Shown piece after piece: positions 37,572 through 46,542 of a stretch of DNA of 64,000 nucleotides. The notes below the pieces were generated by a model. It saw nothing but the letters and a program-made list of their open reading frames with translations, searched no databases and was not told the DNA's origin. Both the position numbers and the translations under genes were made by a program. Source of the DNA: Pseudomonas sp. MM213 (GTDB taxonomy: Bacteria > Pseudomonadota > Gammaproteobacteria > Pseudomonadales > Pseudomonadaceae); NCBI RefSeq assembly GCF_020423045.1, contig NZ_CP081943.1, positions 4,526,001 to 4,590,000 on the forward strand. Direction: 5' to 3'. Numbering within the stretch: the first letter of the stretch is position 1; the number at the start of each line of letters is the position of its first letter.

Positions 37572-39335
37572 TCAATGCCCCGAAGATTCCTTGTGATTGT
37601 CCAGGGTTTCCAGCAAGGCCACCTGCATCCGCGTGTGCACGCGGATGAACCAGCGCCAGAGCAGCGCCGCCACGGCGGCCGCGACCACGACAATCAACAC
37701 CAGCAACTTGTTGGTCGGCAGAATACTGGCCGACAAGGCTGCCAACAGCAGGAAGATCACCAACAGCGAAAGGATCGGGATCACCTCGGCGATCACCCGA
37801 CGCACTCGCTGCGTGTGACGGCCGGCCATCTCCGGTTTCACGCCCATCTCCGCCAACAACATCGACAGCGCCTTGAGCTTGCGATAGGCGGCGATGAGGA
37901 ACGGCAGCGACAACAGCAATGCCCCTCCCCAGATCAACGCCTTCTGCCAGCTTGGGTCGCTGATCCAGTCCTGCAAATAGGGCGACATCCGCTCGGCAAA
38001 AAAAGCGCCCGAGAAGAAAATCGCAATCACCAGCGCCAGATTGACCCCCACCTGCAACAGAATCCTCCGGATCATCGACGCCAGTAGCGCGCCCTCGCCC
38101 TGAGGCTGGATGCTGCGCAGCCATTCGCCATACATCCCCAATACGCGGCCCAACCGCTGCGGCATCACGCCAGCCAGTTTGATCGACAGCGGATCAGCCG
38201 CGCGGATCAGATACGGCGTCAGCAGCGTAGTGATCACCGACACCGCCACGGCGACCGGGTAGAGGAAGTTGCTGGTGACCTGCAGGGTCATCCCCAGTGC
38301 CGCGATGATGAAAGAAAATTCGCCAATCTGCGAAAGCCCCATCCCCACGCGCAGTGAGGTGCGTCCGTCATTGCCGGCGATAAAGGCACCGAGGCCACAG
38401 GACAACATCTTGCCGAGCACCACAGCGACGGTGATGACTGCGATTGGCCAGGCGTATTGCAGCAGGATCATCGGGTCGAGCATCAGCCCGATGGCGACGA
38501 AAAAGATTGCACTGAACAGGTCGCGAACCGGCTCGATCAGGCGCTCGATCTTCAGCAACTGTCGCGACTCGGCCATGATCGCGCCAATCAGGAACGCGCC
38601 GAGCACCATGCTGTATTCCAGCTTGACCACCAACAGGCAGAAGCCGAAACACAGGCCCAGCACGGTGATCAGCAGCATCTCGTTGCTTTCGAATTTGGCC
38701 ACGTAGGCCAGCAGGCGCGGCACCAGCAGAATCCCGATTACCAGCGCGACGATCATGAACAGCGAGAGCTTGCCGACCGTGGAAAACACTTCGCCGGAAC
38801 TGACCGTGCCACTGACCGCGATGCTCGACAGCAAGGCAATGATGCCGATGCCGAGAATGTCCTCGACGATCAGTACGCCGAAAATCAGCTGCGCGAAACG
38901 CTCGTTTTTCATCTTCAGGTCATTGAGTGCCTTGACGATGATGGTGGTCGAAGAGATGGCCAGGATCGCGCCGAGGAACAGCGAGTCCATGGTGTTCCAG
39001 TCGAACCAGCGGCCGATTTCGTAGCCGATCCAGATCATCAGCACGATTTCCAGGAACGCCGCGATAAACGCCGTGGCGCCGACCTTGAACAGTTTGCGCA
39101 GGCTGAACTCCAGGCCGAGGCAGAACATCAGGAAAATCACCCCGAGTTCGGCGAGGGTCTTGATGGTTTCTTCGTCGTGGATCAGCCCGAAGGGTGGCGT
39201 GTGCGGGCCGATGATGAACCCGGCGACGATGTAGCCGAGGACGACCGGTTGTTTGAGGCGGTGAAACAGTACGGTCACCACGCCTGCGACCAGCATGATC
39301 ACTGCCAGATCCTGAATAAAACTGATGGCATGCAT
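37572..39335 (-). CDS. CPA2-type monovalent cation:proton antiporter (KefB/YbaL-like)
   Basis: A 587-residue inner-membrane protein with a Na_H_Exchanger domain of about 12 helices (1-390; VLGYIVAGFIIGPHTPPFG near the N-terminus, FGVLIVEDILGIG motif at about 150-162, GMGLSQIGEFSFI at about 331-343), followed by a second membrane block (about 415-575). Unlike KefB, KefC and YbaL it has no visible RCK/TrkA-N nucleotide-binding domain; the C-terminal block is instead hydrophobic. Probable K+/H+ or Na+/H+ exchange. Confidence 0.9.
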   Translation of the reverse strand: MHAISFIQDLAVIMLVAGVVTVLFHRLKQPVVLGYIVAGFIIGPHTPPFGLIHDEETIKTLAELGVIFLMFCLGLEFSLRKLFKVGATAFIAAFLEIVLMIWIGYEIGRWFDWNTMDSLFLGAILAISSTTIIVKALNDLKMKNERFAQLIFGVLIVEDILGIGIIALLSSIAVSGTVSSGEVFSTVGKLSLFMIVALVIGILLVPRLLAYVAKFESNEMLLITVLGLCFGFCLLVVKLEYSMVLGAFLIGAIMAESRQLLKIERLIEPVRDLFSAIFFVAIGLMLDPMILLQYAWPIAVITVAVVLGKMLSCGLGAFIAGNDGRTSLRVGMGLSQIGEFSFIIAALGMTLQVTSNFLYPVAVAVSVITTLLTPYLIRAADPLSIKLAGVMPQRLGRVLGMYGEWLRSIQPQGEGALLASMIRRILLQVGVNLALVIAIFFSGAFFAERMSPYLQDWISDPSWQKALIWGGALLLSLPFLIAAYRKLKALSMLLAEMGVKPEMAGRHTQRVRRVIAEVIPILSLLVIFLLLAALSASILPTNKLLVLIVVVAAAVAALLWRWFIRVHTRMQVALLETLDNHKESSGH

Positions 39336-39536
39336 GGCGTGGGGCTCCTTAAGGTCGACTTTCGGAGGTTAACACCGCGACTTCCGTCAGAAAGGCGGTG
39401 CAATATATGGAAACAGATCGATCCGGCGTGACGGCGATCACCCGCCCGGCGTCCCGATAACTGTGGTTTGAAAAAACCGAACAGGCACCCGCAGAGGTGC
39501 ACTCCTCCGAAACCTGCCTTGAACCGTGAGAACGTT

Positions 39537-40019
39537 ATGGAACCCGGAAACGCCCAGCTGTCGATGACGGTACTGATGACTCCCGACATGGCCAACTTCT
39601 CTGGCAATGTCCACGGCGGCACCTTGCTCAAGTACCTGGACGAAGTGGCCTACGCCTGCGCCAGCCGCTATGCCGGCCGCTACGTGGTGACCCTGTCGGT
39701 GGATCAGGTGATTTTTCGCGAGCCGATCCATGTCGGCGAACTGGTGACCTTCCTGGCGTCGGTCAACTACACCGGCAACACCTCCATGGAGGTCGGCATC
39801 AAGGTGGTGACCGAAAACATCCGCGAGCGCTCGGTGCGCCACACCAACAGCTGCTTCTTCACCATGGTCGCGGTGGATGACGACCGCAAACCCGCCGCCG
39901 TACCGCCGCTGCAACCGCAGAACAGCGAAGACAAACGCCGCTACATGCAGGCCCAGCAGCGTCGGCAGATTCGTCAGGAGCTGGAAAAGCGGTATCAGGA
40001 GATCAAGGGCGACGCCTGA
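39537..40019 (+). CDS. Acyl-CoA thioesterase (hot-dog fold, YciA-like)
   Basis: A 160-residue hot-dog-fold thioesterase. The conserved NVHGGTLLKYLDEVAYACASR helix carries the catalytic Asp/Glu, and the VSV/VIFREPIHVGE strand pattern is typical of the BACH/YciA family hydrolysing acyl-CoA. ATG at 39537 (MEPGNAQLSMTVLMTPDMAN) is the family start. Divergent from the antiporter, with about 200 bp between. Confidence 0.92.
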   Translation: MEPGNAQLSMTVLMTPDMANFSGNVHGGTLLKYLDEVAYACASRYAGRYVVTLSVDQVIFREPIHVGELVTFLASVNYTGNTSMEVGIKVVTENIRERSVRHTNSCFFTMVAVDDDRKPAAVPPLQPQNSEDKRRYMQAQQRRQIRQELEKRYQEIKGDA

Positions 40020-40040
40020 TACGTTTGACCGTTAAATCGC

Positions 40041-40124
40041 ATTCGCGGGCAAGTCGGATCGCCGCACCGCTCGCTCCTACAGGGATCGCATACAAACTGT
40101 AGGAGCGAGGCTTGCCCGCGAAGC
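40041..40124. repeat. REPIN with one variant arm
   Basis: Left arm carries the variant GTCGGATCGCCGCACCGCTC in place of the usual core; right arm is the common GTAGGAGCGAGGCTTGCCCG form. Confidence 0.85.
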
Positions 40125-40126
40125 TT

Positions 40127-40999
40127 TTAAAGGCTGATCGCGGTGGCTTCAAACCGCACTCGCGGATGCGCAATCCGGTCCTGCGCCCGCACCAGCTCCA
40201 ACTCATAACTGGCGCACGCCTGGGTCTCCAGCAGCACTTCATGCACCGCCGACGCAGCAAATTCGAACGCCGCCACCAAGCTGTCTCCCAGCAGTACACG
40301 CGCCAGAAACAGGCCGGATGTCAGGTCGCCAACGCCCACCGGCTGACGCGGAAACGCCAGCATTGGACGTCGCAGGTGCCAGCTGCCTTCGCTTGTCACC
40401 AGCAACATCTCGAACACATCCTCCGGTTTACCGGGATAGGCCAGATGCTTGACCAGCACCGCCTGTGGACCACGCGCCAGCAACGCTTTCGCCATGGCCA
40501 GGCAATCGAACAGCGACTGCGGCTTGCGGCCCGAGAAGCTGTCCAGCTCCAGCTGGTTCGGGCACATGAAGTCCGCCATGGCTGCCGCTTCTTCCAGCAG
40601 AAAATCGCTGACTTCGGCCGGTACGCTGCAACCCTTTTCTGGATGGCCCATCACCGGGTCGCACAGATACAGTGCCTTGGGATTCATCGACTTGATACGC
40701 GCCACGCCCGTCAGGATCGCCCGGCCCTGGGCTGCACTGCCGAGGTAACCGGACAACACCGCATCACAATTGCCCAGCTCGCCAATCGCTGCGATGCCCT
40801 CGACCAATTCGGGAATCTGCTGCGGTGCCAGCACGTCGCCCGCCCATTGCCCGTATTGGGTGTGGTTGGAGAACTGCACGGTATTGAGCGGCCAGACATT
40901 CACCCCGACCCGCTGCATCGGGAAAACCGCGGCGCTGTTGCCAGCGTGGCCGAACACCACGTGGGACTGAATGGCGAGCAGATGGGGCGTACGTTTCAT
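40127..40999 (-). CDS. pdxY: Pyridoxal kinase PdxY
   Basis: A 290-residue ribokinase-superfamily enzyme of the vitamin B6 salvage route, making pyridoxal 5'-phosphate. The [23 protein letters not shown]-terminal region, [13 protein letters not shown] and the C-terminal [17 protein letters not shown] anion hole with the catalytic Asp are typical. Length is normal. Start ATG at 40999. Confidence 0.96.
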   Translation of the reverse strand: MKRTPHLLAIQSHVVFGHAGNSAAVFPMQRVGVNVWPLNTVQFSNHTQYGQWAGDVLAPQQIPELVEGIAAIGELGNCDAVLSGYLGSAAQGRAILTGVARIKSMNPKALYLCDPVMGHPEKGCSVPAEVSDFLLEEAAAMADFMCPNQLELDSFSGRKPQSLFDCLAMAKALLARGPQAVLVKHLAYPGKPEDVFEMLLVTSEGSWHLRRPMLAFPRQPVGVGDLTSGLFLARVLLGDSLVAAFEFAASAVHEVLLETQACASYELELVRAQDRIAHPRVRFEATAISL

Positions 41000-41119
41000 G
41001 CGGTGAGTTTTCCGTAAACCGATTGAAATTCAAGCCGCGCAGTATGCGACTAAACGCAGCCTGTACGACAGACCGGCGACGCAGTTAAGCTGACACTATC
41101 TAGTTGGAGCACCCTGTTG

Positions 41120-41533
41120 ATGCTGACCCTCGGAAATATCTTCGTGCTGATGCTGCTCGCCACTGGCGGCGCGTGGCTGTGGCACAACCATGGCTTGCGC
41201 GAGCGCGCGCTGGAGCGGGTCAAGCTGCATTGCGTAAAGCTCGGGATCGAGTTGCTGGACGGCAACGTGGCGCTGAAAAAAATCGCCTTCATCAAGGATG
41301 CCAACGGGCGGCGACGCTTGGCCCGCGTGTATAACTTCGAGTTCACGGTGACTGGCGAAACCCGCCACAACGGCACCATCACCCAGTTCGGCGCCCACAG
41401 CGCGCAGATCGAACTGGCGCCCTACCCGATGCCGTTCGACGACACGCCTCCGGTGGTCGACGTGGCGAAGCCACGCGCTGAAGTGATTGAGCTTAGTCAG
41501 TGGCGGCAAGAACACACAAAATGGCGTCCTTAA
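41120..41533 (+). CDS. DUF3301 protein
   Basis: A 137-residue protein with one N-terminal membrane helix (about 4-20) and a cytoplasmic domain of the DUF3301 family (LKKIAFIKDANGRRRLARVY block). Function unknown. ATG at 41120 is favoured over the adjacent TTG at 41117; TTGGAG lies about 13 bases upstream. The stop overlaps the convergent COG0523 gene by 4 bp. Confidence 0.88.
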   Translation: MLTLGNIFVLMLLATGGAWLWHNHGLRERALERVKLHCVKLGIELLDGNVALKKIAFIKDANGRRRLARVYNFEFTVTGETRHNGTITQFGAHSAQIELAPYPMPFDDTPPVVDVAKPRAEVIELSQWRQEHTKWRP

Positions 41534-42495
41534 TTCAACCGGCAGTCGGCCAGTGCGCTCTGCAATGAATCAATCTCCTGCGGCTCGCTGAAGATCAGCT
41601 CGATCCGTGAATCCCGACGCCATTCGCTGGACTGCCAATCCAGCGTCGAGTTATCCAGGGCATTCGCTGAAACCCAGCCGTCGCTGCTGTGGATAACCAG
41701 CTTGGCACGTCGCCACGTAAGGCTTTCAAGCCATCGGCCAACGCGCGCGGAATCGAATGTCTGGCTCGGATGCCAGCGCCAGCCAATGCTCCAGCCACCC
41801 TCCTGCTCCTGACTCAAGCAAATCGGCACCTCGGGATCGGTCCAGACGGTCGGCATCTGCGCCATTCCTTTGGGTTGGATGAAGTTATCCACACCCGCCA
41901 CAGCCTTCGCCTCCAGGCCGGGCAACTCGCTCAATGGCAACCGCGCCTGTTGCGTCCAGTACACGCGCCGCGCCGGCAACTGCGCAACGATTCGCTGCCG
42001 ATCGCCTGTGTCGAGGTTTTCCGACTTGTTCAGCAGCAACAGCCCGGCGCTGCCCAACGCCTCCTGCTGCGTCACAGGCAGCGGTTTGCCGGCGGCGAGC
42101 GCTTGGGCATCCAGCACCAGCACGCTGGGCTGAACGGCCAGCACACCCAACCACGGCGCCTCTTGCAATTGCCTGAGCAACTGCGCCGGATGGCCCAGCC
42201 CGGACGGCTCGATAAACAACCGATCCGGCCGCGCCTTGCGCAGCAAACGTCCGAGGCCGATCTGAAACGGCGCACCATTGACGCAACACAAACAGCCCCC
42301 GGCCACCTCACCCAGTGCGATACCATCGGCGTCCCGGGTCAGCAACGCAGCGTCGAGGCCGATCTGGCCGAACTCGTTGATCAGCACCGCCCAGCGCTCG
42401 TTCGCCGGCCGCTGCGCCAACAGATGCTTGATCAAACTGGTCTTGCCTGCGCCCAAGGGGCCGGCAATGACGTGCGTGGGAATGTTCTGCAACAT
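41530..42495 (-). CDS. COG0523/CobW-type GTPase (G3E family)
   Basis: A 321-residue G3E GTPase: Walker A GPLGAGKTS (residues 12-20), the metal-binding GCLCC motif (67-71), and a C-terminal CobW_C domain (about 210-321). COG0523 proteins deliver metal to client proteins, and those in this genomic setting are linked to zinc limitation. This looks like the shorter YjiA/YeiR-like paralogue. ATG at 42495 places Walker A at the usual distance; the frame is open to 42798 antisense to the secreted-protein gene. Only 27 bp separate this start from the divergent gene at 42523. Confidence 0.92.
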   Translation of the reverse strand: MLQNIPTHVIAGPLGAGKTSLIKHLLAQRPANERWAVLINEFGQIGLDAALLTRDADGIALGEVAGGCLCCVNGAPFQIGLGRLLRKARPDRLFIEPSGLGHPAQLLRQLQEAPWLGVLAVQPSVLVLDAQALAAGKPLPVTQQEALGSAGLLLLNKSENLDTGDRQRIVAQLPARRVYWTQQARLPLSELPGLEAKAVAGVDNFIQPKGMAQMPTVWTDPEVPICLSQEQEGGWSIGWRWHPSQTFDSARVGRWLESLTWRRAKLVIHSSDGWVSANALDNSTLDWQSSEWRRDSRIELIFSEPQEIDSLQSALADCRLN

Positions 42496-42522
42496 GGTCG
42501 GTGTTTTCTGAGGAGGTAAAGG

Positions 42523-42879
42523 ATGCGGTTGATTGGCTGGACGTTGCTTCTGGCGCTGGTTTGCGGCGAGGCGCTGGCCCAGGCTTGCGTAGTACATAGC
42601 ACGGCTGAGCGACTCGACGTAAAAGTCTGCCAGCAGAACCGCAACATCCCGGAAAAGCTCTTCGCCGACGGGTTCTGCCAGCCCAACCTTGCAGGCCAGA
42701 AAGTCGACGTGCAATACGTCGACCAATGCCCCGGCGGCGCATTCGGTGTGTGCAGCAACGCCCAAGTCGCCAATATGCCTTACCGACAGGATATTCACTA
42801 TTACGGCGTGGCCACCGACGCGGCGTACCTGAAGCCGTTTTGCGAAGGCCAGAGCCAGGGCAACTGGCTCAAGCCTTGA
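42523..42879 (+). CDS. Small secreted six-cysteine protein
   Basis: A 118-residue protein with a clear signal peptide (residues 1-20, cleavage after ALA-QA) and six cysteines in the mature part (C22, C36, C52, C69, C77, C107), probably three disulfides in the periplasm. I do not recognise a named family. RBS GAGGAGGTAAAGG is very strong. Divergent from a COG0523 GTPase gene and inside the zinc region, so a zinc-related periplasmic role is conceivable but not shown. Confidence 0.82.
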   Translation: MRLIGWTLLLALVCGEALAQACVVHSTAERLDVKVCQQNRNIPEKLFADGFCQPNLAGQKVDVQYVDQCPGGAFGVCSNAQVANMPYRQDIHYYGVATDAAYLKPFCEGQSQGNWLKP

Positions 42880-42883
42880 TCCG

Positions 42884-43537
42884 CTAACCCAACCAGTCGA
42901 GGGTCAGGATCAAACGGCGCTCGCCCGGCGCGGGTTGCGGCGAGCGGTGGATCAGGCCAAAGCCTTCGTTGCCGTGCCATTTCTCGCCCTTGAGTAAAGC
43001 CACGTAACCGCTGCCGATGTGCTGGATCAGCGAATCATCCGTGGGTTCGGCTTCGGGTTTGCTCAATTGGCGGCGATCCATCGCCCCTTCCTTCAACCAT
43101 TCGCTGCCGATTCCGGCGTACGTGGTGATCAAGCGCACGGGCACATGATCGACGTGAAAACGCGGGCACATGGCCTTGTCCAGAACCCGTAGACGCACGC
43201 CGATACGCTTGGCGCCCAACAGGCAGGCGAATGCGCTGACCAACCAGGAAACGTCGGCGATAAAGCCTTCGTAGCCCTCAAGATCGTTGAAGCCCGAGGC
43301 CAGTCCTTGCAGATTGGGCTCGGTGTCGTCAGCGGGCATTTCCAAAACCAGCGACTCGGCCAATGGCTCGTTCAGCGACAGCAACAAACGGCCGAAATCG
43401 GCGATGTGCACCGGGAGTCGGCGCTGCCAAATGGCGAGGTTCACGCCGTCGTCCAGAATCCGTGCGAGGGCTTGCGGCGTCTCGCCCTGAACCTGACTAA
43501 TGACCGGTCGTAACTTCAAGGTCGGCGCCAGCATCAC
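42884..43537 (-). CDS. DUF1826 protein
   Basis: A 217-residue cytoplasmic protein of the DUF1826 family (PRFHVDHVPVRLITTYAGIGSEW block, about 130-152, and LIHRSPQPAPGERRLILTLDW near the end; the His/Asp pattern hints at a metal site). Translation is coupled to the upstream zigA gene by a 4-bp overlap. DUF1826 genes often accompany COG0523 zinc GTPase genes (known association), so it is probably part of the Zur-controlled operon starting at the 44793 box. Confidence 0.88.
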   Translation of the reverse strand: MMLAPTLKLRPVISQVQGETPQALARILDDGVNLAIWQRRLPVHIADFGRLLLSLNEPLAESLVLEMPADDTEPNLQGLASGFNDLEGYEGFIADVSWLVSAFACLLGAKRIGVRLRVLDKAMCPRFHVDHVPVRLITTYAGIGSEWLKEGAMDRRQLSKPEAEPTDDSLIQHIGSGYVALLKGEKWHGNEGFGLIHRSPQPAPGERRLILTLDWLG

Positions 43538-44742
43538 GCGGCTTCCTCTTCATGCCAGGGGCCAAACGGATCTGGCAACAATCGCCAGCCCTCGACGCCG
43601 GACGCCATTTCTTCATCACTCAGCAGGCAGTCGTCGAGTTCCGCAGTGAGTAAGTTGAAGTCGATGTTCTGGCCAATGAACACAAGTTCCTGCCGGCAAT
43701 CGCCAGTGGCGGCGGTCCAGTTTTCCATGATCCCGGCGGTGCTCTCTTCGTCCTGGGGCCATTGGGTTTTCGGCACGAAACGCCACCAGCGTCCGGCAAA
43801 ACCATGACGCATCAAACCGCCCGCCTGAGACCAACTGCCCGCGTCCATGGGTTTGCTCGCCAGCCAGAAAAAACCTTTCGAGCGCAGCAATTTGCCGTTC
43901 ACCCACGGACGGTCGATGAAGCTGAAAAAGCGCTGTGGATGAAACGGCCTGCGTGCTCGATACGCCGTGGAAGCGATGCCGTATTCCTCGGTTTCCGGCA
44001 CGTGCTCGCCGCGAAGCTCCTGCAACCAGCCTGGCGCCTGCGCCGCTTTTTCAAAGTCGAAACGACTGGTGTTGAGGATCTTTTTCAGCGGGATTTCGCC
44101 CATGACCATCGGGATGATTTCGGCTTGCGAGTTCAAACGCTCGAGGATCGCGATCAGCTCCTGACGCTCGCGGCTGCTGATCAAATCGATCTTGCTGATC
44201 AGGATCACGTCGGCGAATTCGATCTGCTCGATCAATAGGTCGGTGATCGAGCGCTCGTCCTCTTCGCCCAAGGTTTCGCCACGCGAGGCGAGGCTTTCGG
44301 CGGCCTGATAATCGAGCAGAAAGTTCATGCCATCGACCACAGTGACCATGGTGTCGAGACGTGCAATGTCGGCCAGGCTTTGCCCTTCTTCGTCGCGGAA
44401 AGTGAAGGTTTCCGCCACGGGAAGGGGTTCCGAAATGCCGGTGGATTCGATCAGCAAGTAATCGAAGCGGCCGTCCCTGGCGAGTTGGCTGACTTCTTCG
44501 AGCAGGTCTTCGCGCAAGGTGCAGCAGATGCAGCCGTTGCTCATTTCCACGAGTTTTTCTTCGGCGCGGTTCAGGGTGACATCACGCTGAACTTCGCTGC
44601 CATCGATGTTGATTTCGCTCATGTCGTTGACGATCACGGCGACTCGCAGGTTGTCGCGGTTACGCAGCACGTAGTTGAGCAGCGTGCTTTTGCCGGCGCC
44701 GAGAAAGCCCGACAAAACGGTCACGGGGAGACGATTGGGCAT
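43534..44742 (-). CDS. zigA: Zinc-linked COG0523 GTPase, ZigA type
   Basis: A 402-residue G3E GTPase metallochaperone. Walker A GFLGAGKST (12-20), metal-binding GCICC (70-74), Walker B-like LLIESTGISEPLPVAETF, guanine-specificity SKIDL, and a C-terminal CobW_C domain (about 270-380). Matches the long form induced by zinc starvation (A. baumannii ZigA). The Zur box TGTTATAGTATAACA lies 51 bp upstream. Cotranscribed with the DUF1826 gene. Confidence 0.93.
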   Translation of the reverse strand: MPNRLPVTVLSGFLGAGKSTLLNYVLRNRDNLRVAVIVNDMSEINIDGSEVQRDVTLNRAEEKLVEMSNGCICCTLREDLLEEVSQLARDGRFDYLLIESTGISEPLPVAETFTFRDEEGQSLADIARLDTMVTVVDGMNFLLDYQAAESLASRGETLGEEDERSITDLLIEQIEFADVILISKIDLISSRERQELIAILERLNSQAEIIPMVMGEIPLKKILNTSRFDFEKAAQAPGWLQELRGEHVPETEEYGIASTAYRARRPFHPQRFFSFIDRPWVNGKLLRSKGFFWLASKPMDAGSWSQAGGLMRHGFAGRWWRFVPKTQWPQDEESTAGIMENWTAATGDCRQELVFIGQNIDFNLLTAELDDCLLSDEEMASGVEGWRLLPDPFGPWHEEEAA

Positions 44743-44792
44743 CAGGTAGTCCTCACAGGAGATGCCCGGTCGCAGTGTCGGGCTTAATTCAA

Positions 44793-44807
44793 TGTTATAG
44801 TATAACA
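44793..44807. promoter_or_regulatory. Zur operator (perfect palindrome)
   Basis: TGTTATA-G-TATAACA is a perfect 7-1-7 dyad identical to the core of the gamma-proteobacterial Zur consensus GTTATANTATAAC. It sits between divergent zigA (start 44742) and the secreted-protein gene (start 44887), so it can control both. Confidence 0.93.
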
Positions 44808-44886
44808 GTGCAATTAGACCACTCCCCTCTTGCCGGCAGTGACAAAGGGCAGGATGCTGAAGCCCGTTCGCCCCGAGAGAAACCCC

Positions 44887-45264
44887 ATGCGCACTGCCTT
44901 GAAATTAACGCTGATGAGCGTTTCGTTGCTGCTCGCCGTAGACGCCTGGGCGCAAATCCCGAGCCTGGCCAGCTGTACCCGCAGCGCTAACCTGCTGGCC
45001 TGCGTGGATGCCGACGGCAACGCTTACAGCGTCAACACCGTCGGCAGCACGATCTACTTGCGAGGCTTCGAACGGGCGGGCAAGCGCTATTGGGCGCAAA
45101 CCAACAGTCGCTACGGGCAACTGACATTCTTCACAGGGATCGCTTCCGACGGCGAAGCCTGGGTGGGCTACAACCGTCGGGTTGGCTGGACCACCATCAC
45201 CCGGTTTTCCAGTTCCGGTGGCAGCAGTGCCAGGTTCACTTGCAGCCGGATCACCGGCTGCTAG
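44887..45264 (+). CDS. Small secreted four-cysteine protein
   Basis: A 125-residue protein with a signal peptide (about 1-23, DAWAQ) and four cysteines in the mature part (C30, C39, C118, C125). It is Gly/Ser/Thr-rich and beta-like. It occupies the position of P. aeruginosa PA5537 next to amiA. ATG at 44887 is chosen because it opens the signal peptide. The Zur palindrome 80 bp upstream implies induction by zinc starvation. Function unknown. Its stop overlaps amiA by 4 bp on the other strand. Confidence 0.82.
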   Translation: MRTALKLTLMSVSLLLAVDAWAQIPSLASCTRSANLLACVDADGNAYSVNTVGSTIYLRGFERAGKRYWAQTNSRYGQLTFFTGIASDGEAWVGYNRRVGWTTITRFSSSGGSSARFTCSRITGC

Positions 45265-46457
45265 GCCTGCGCTTTTTGCTGTTCCTGCTGCCAGGCGATG
45301 TAACTGTTGACCGGCGGATTCTTCTGGAAGTAGCGCTGTAATCCTTCGAACAATCCGTCAGCCACGGCCTGCTGATGCCGCGCCGTGACCAGCCGCTGAC
45401 TGTCGCGAGCGTTGGAAATGAAGCCGGTTTCCACCAGGATCGAAGGCACGTCCGGCGATTTCAGCACGGCAAATCCTGCCTGCTCCACGCGCTTCTGATG
45501 CAACGTGGTGATGCCCGCCAGACTGTCGAGCACGGTGCTGCCCAACTGCAAACTCGCGGCAAGGGTGGCGTTCATCGACATGTCGAGAATCACCCCGGCC
45601 AGCATCGGGTCCTTGTCCTTGAGATTGAGCAGGCTGGTGGCGCCCAACAGGTCCGCGCCGTTCTCTCGCTGCGCCATGAAGCGCGCCGTGGCCGACGTCG
45701 CTCCGCCCTCAGACAAGCAATACACCGACGCGCCAGAAGCCGTGAGACGCGGCGCCGCATCGGCATGCACCGAGATGAACATATCGGCATTGTGTTTGCG
45801 GGCGATCTCCACGCGCTTGCGCAGCGGGACGAAGAAGTCGTCGTTGCGCACCAGTTTCACGTCGAAGCCCTTCTCCCGTTTCAGCCGTTTGGCCAGCAGC
45901 TGAGCGATGGACAGCACCACGTCTTTCTCACGCTCACCTTTGGCGCCGACCGCGCCCGGGTCTTTGCCGCCATGGCCGGGGTCGACCACCACGATGATGT
46001 CCCGTTTTGGGTGAGCCTTGTCGATGGCTGCCACGGGCGCGGCGGCTATTTGCAAGTGTGCCGCTGTCTTCAGGTCGAGCACCAGCCGATGACCCTGCCC
46101 GTCCTGCGGCGGCAACAAAAAGCTGTTGAGCTGCACCGGGCCGCTGAGGTCGAGGACGATCCGCGTATCGCCCTGACCAAAGTGCCCGGAGCGGATCGAG
46201 CGAATCACCGTGTTGCCAAGTACCAGCTGACTGAAGTCGCCACTGAGGTCGGCGCCACTGAGGTCAATGATCAGCCGCTCAGGCGCGCTCAGTGAAAAGG
46301 TTTTGTACTGCACCGGCCCGCTCAGATCGAACACCAGGCGCAACTTGTCATCCGAGCGCCAGAGCCGCGCGTTGCGAATTTGCGTGGCGCCAACACCGAA
46401 GGGCAATGCGAAGGCCGCGCTGGCCAGGATCAAGTTGAGCAAGTGACGTCTGTGCAT
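45261..46457 (-). CDS. amiA: N-acetylmuramoyl-L-alanine amidase
   Basis: A 398-residue secreted peptidoglycan amidase: signal peptide (about 1-26), AMIN domain (about 30-140; repeated RLVFDLSGPV and RIVLDLSGPV strands), and an Amidase_3 catalytic domain (about 170-390; VVDPGHGGKDPGA with the first Zn ligand, SVHADAAP, and VETGFISN). ATG at 46457 opens the signal peptide. It is divergent from folE2 across a Zur-type box, so it appears to be the amidase copy used in zinc starvation. Confidence 0.93.
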   Translation of the reverse strand: MHRRHLLNLILASAAFALPFGVGATQIRNARLWRSDDKLRLVFDLSGPVQYKTFSLSAPERLIIDLSGADLSGDFSQLVLGNTVIRSIRSGHFGQGDTRIVLDLSGPVQLNSFLLPPQDGQGHRLVLDLKTAAHLQIAAAPVAAIDKAHPKRDIIVVVDPGHGGKDPGAVGAKGEREKDVVLSIAQLLAKRLKREKGFDVKLVRNDDFFVPLRKRVEIARKHNADMFISVHADAAPRLTASGASVYCLSEGGATSATARFMAQRENGADLLGATSLLNLKDKDPMLAGVILDMSMNATLAASLQLGSTVLDSLAGITTLHQKRVEQAGFAVLKSPDVPSILVETGFISNARDSQRLVTARHQQAVADGLFEGLQRYFQKNPPVNSYIAWQQEQQKAQA

Positions 46458-46496
46458 GGTGAAAGCCGCTCGTGAAAAAGGCGTAGTCGATTTTAA

Positions 46497-46511
46497 TGTA
46501 ATAACATAACA
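46497..46511. promoter_or_regulatory. Zur operator between amiA and folE2
   Basis: TGTAATA-A-CATAACA matches the Zur dyad TGTTATA-N-TATAACA at 12 of 14 positions. It lies 40 bp upstream of amiA and 32 bp upstream of folE2. Confidence 0.85.
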
Positions 46512-46542
46512 TGTCGAACCGACTTCCACGATGGACCTGCTC

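Noticed and set aside
40950..40966. ACACCACGTGGGAC as a parS site
   Set aside because: Flanking bases of the palindrome mismatch in both arms.
42308..42742. Arg-rich minus-strand frame overlapping the COG0523 and secreted-protein genes
   Set aside because: Composition of an out-of-frame shadow; both overlapped genes are well supported.
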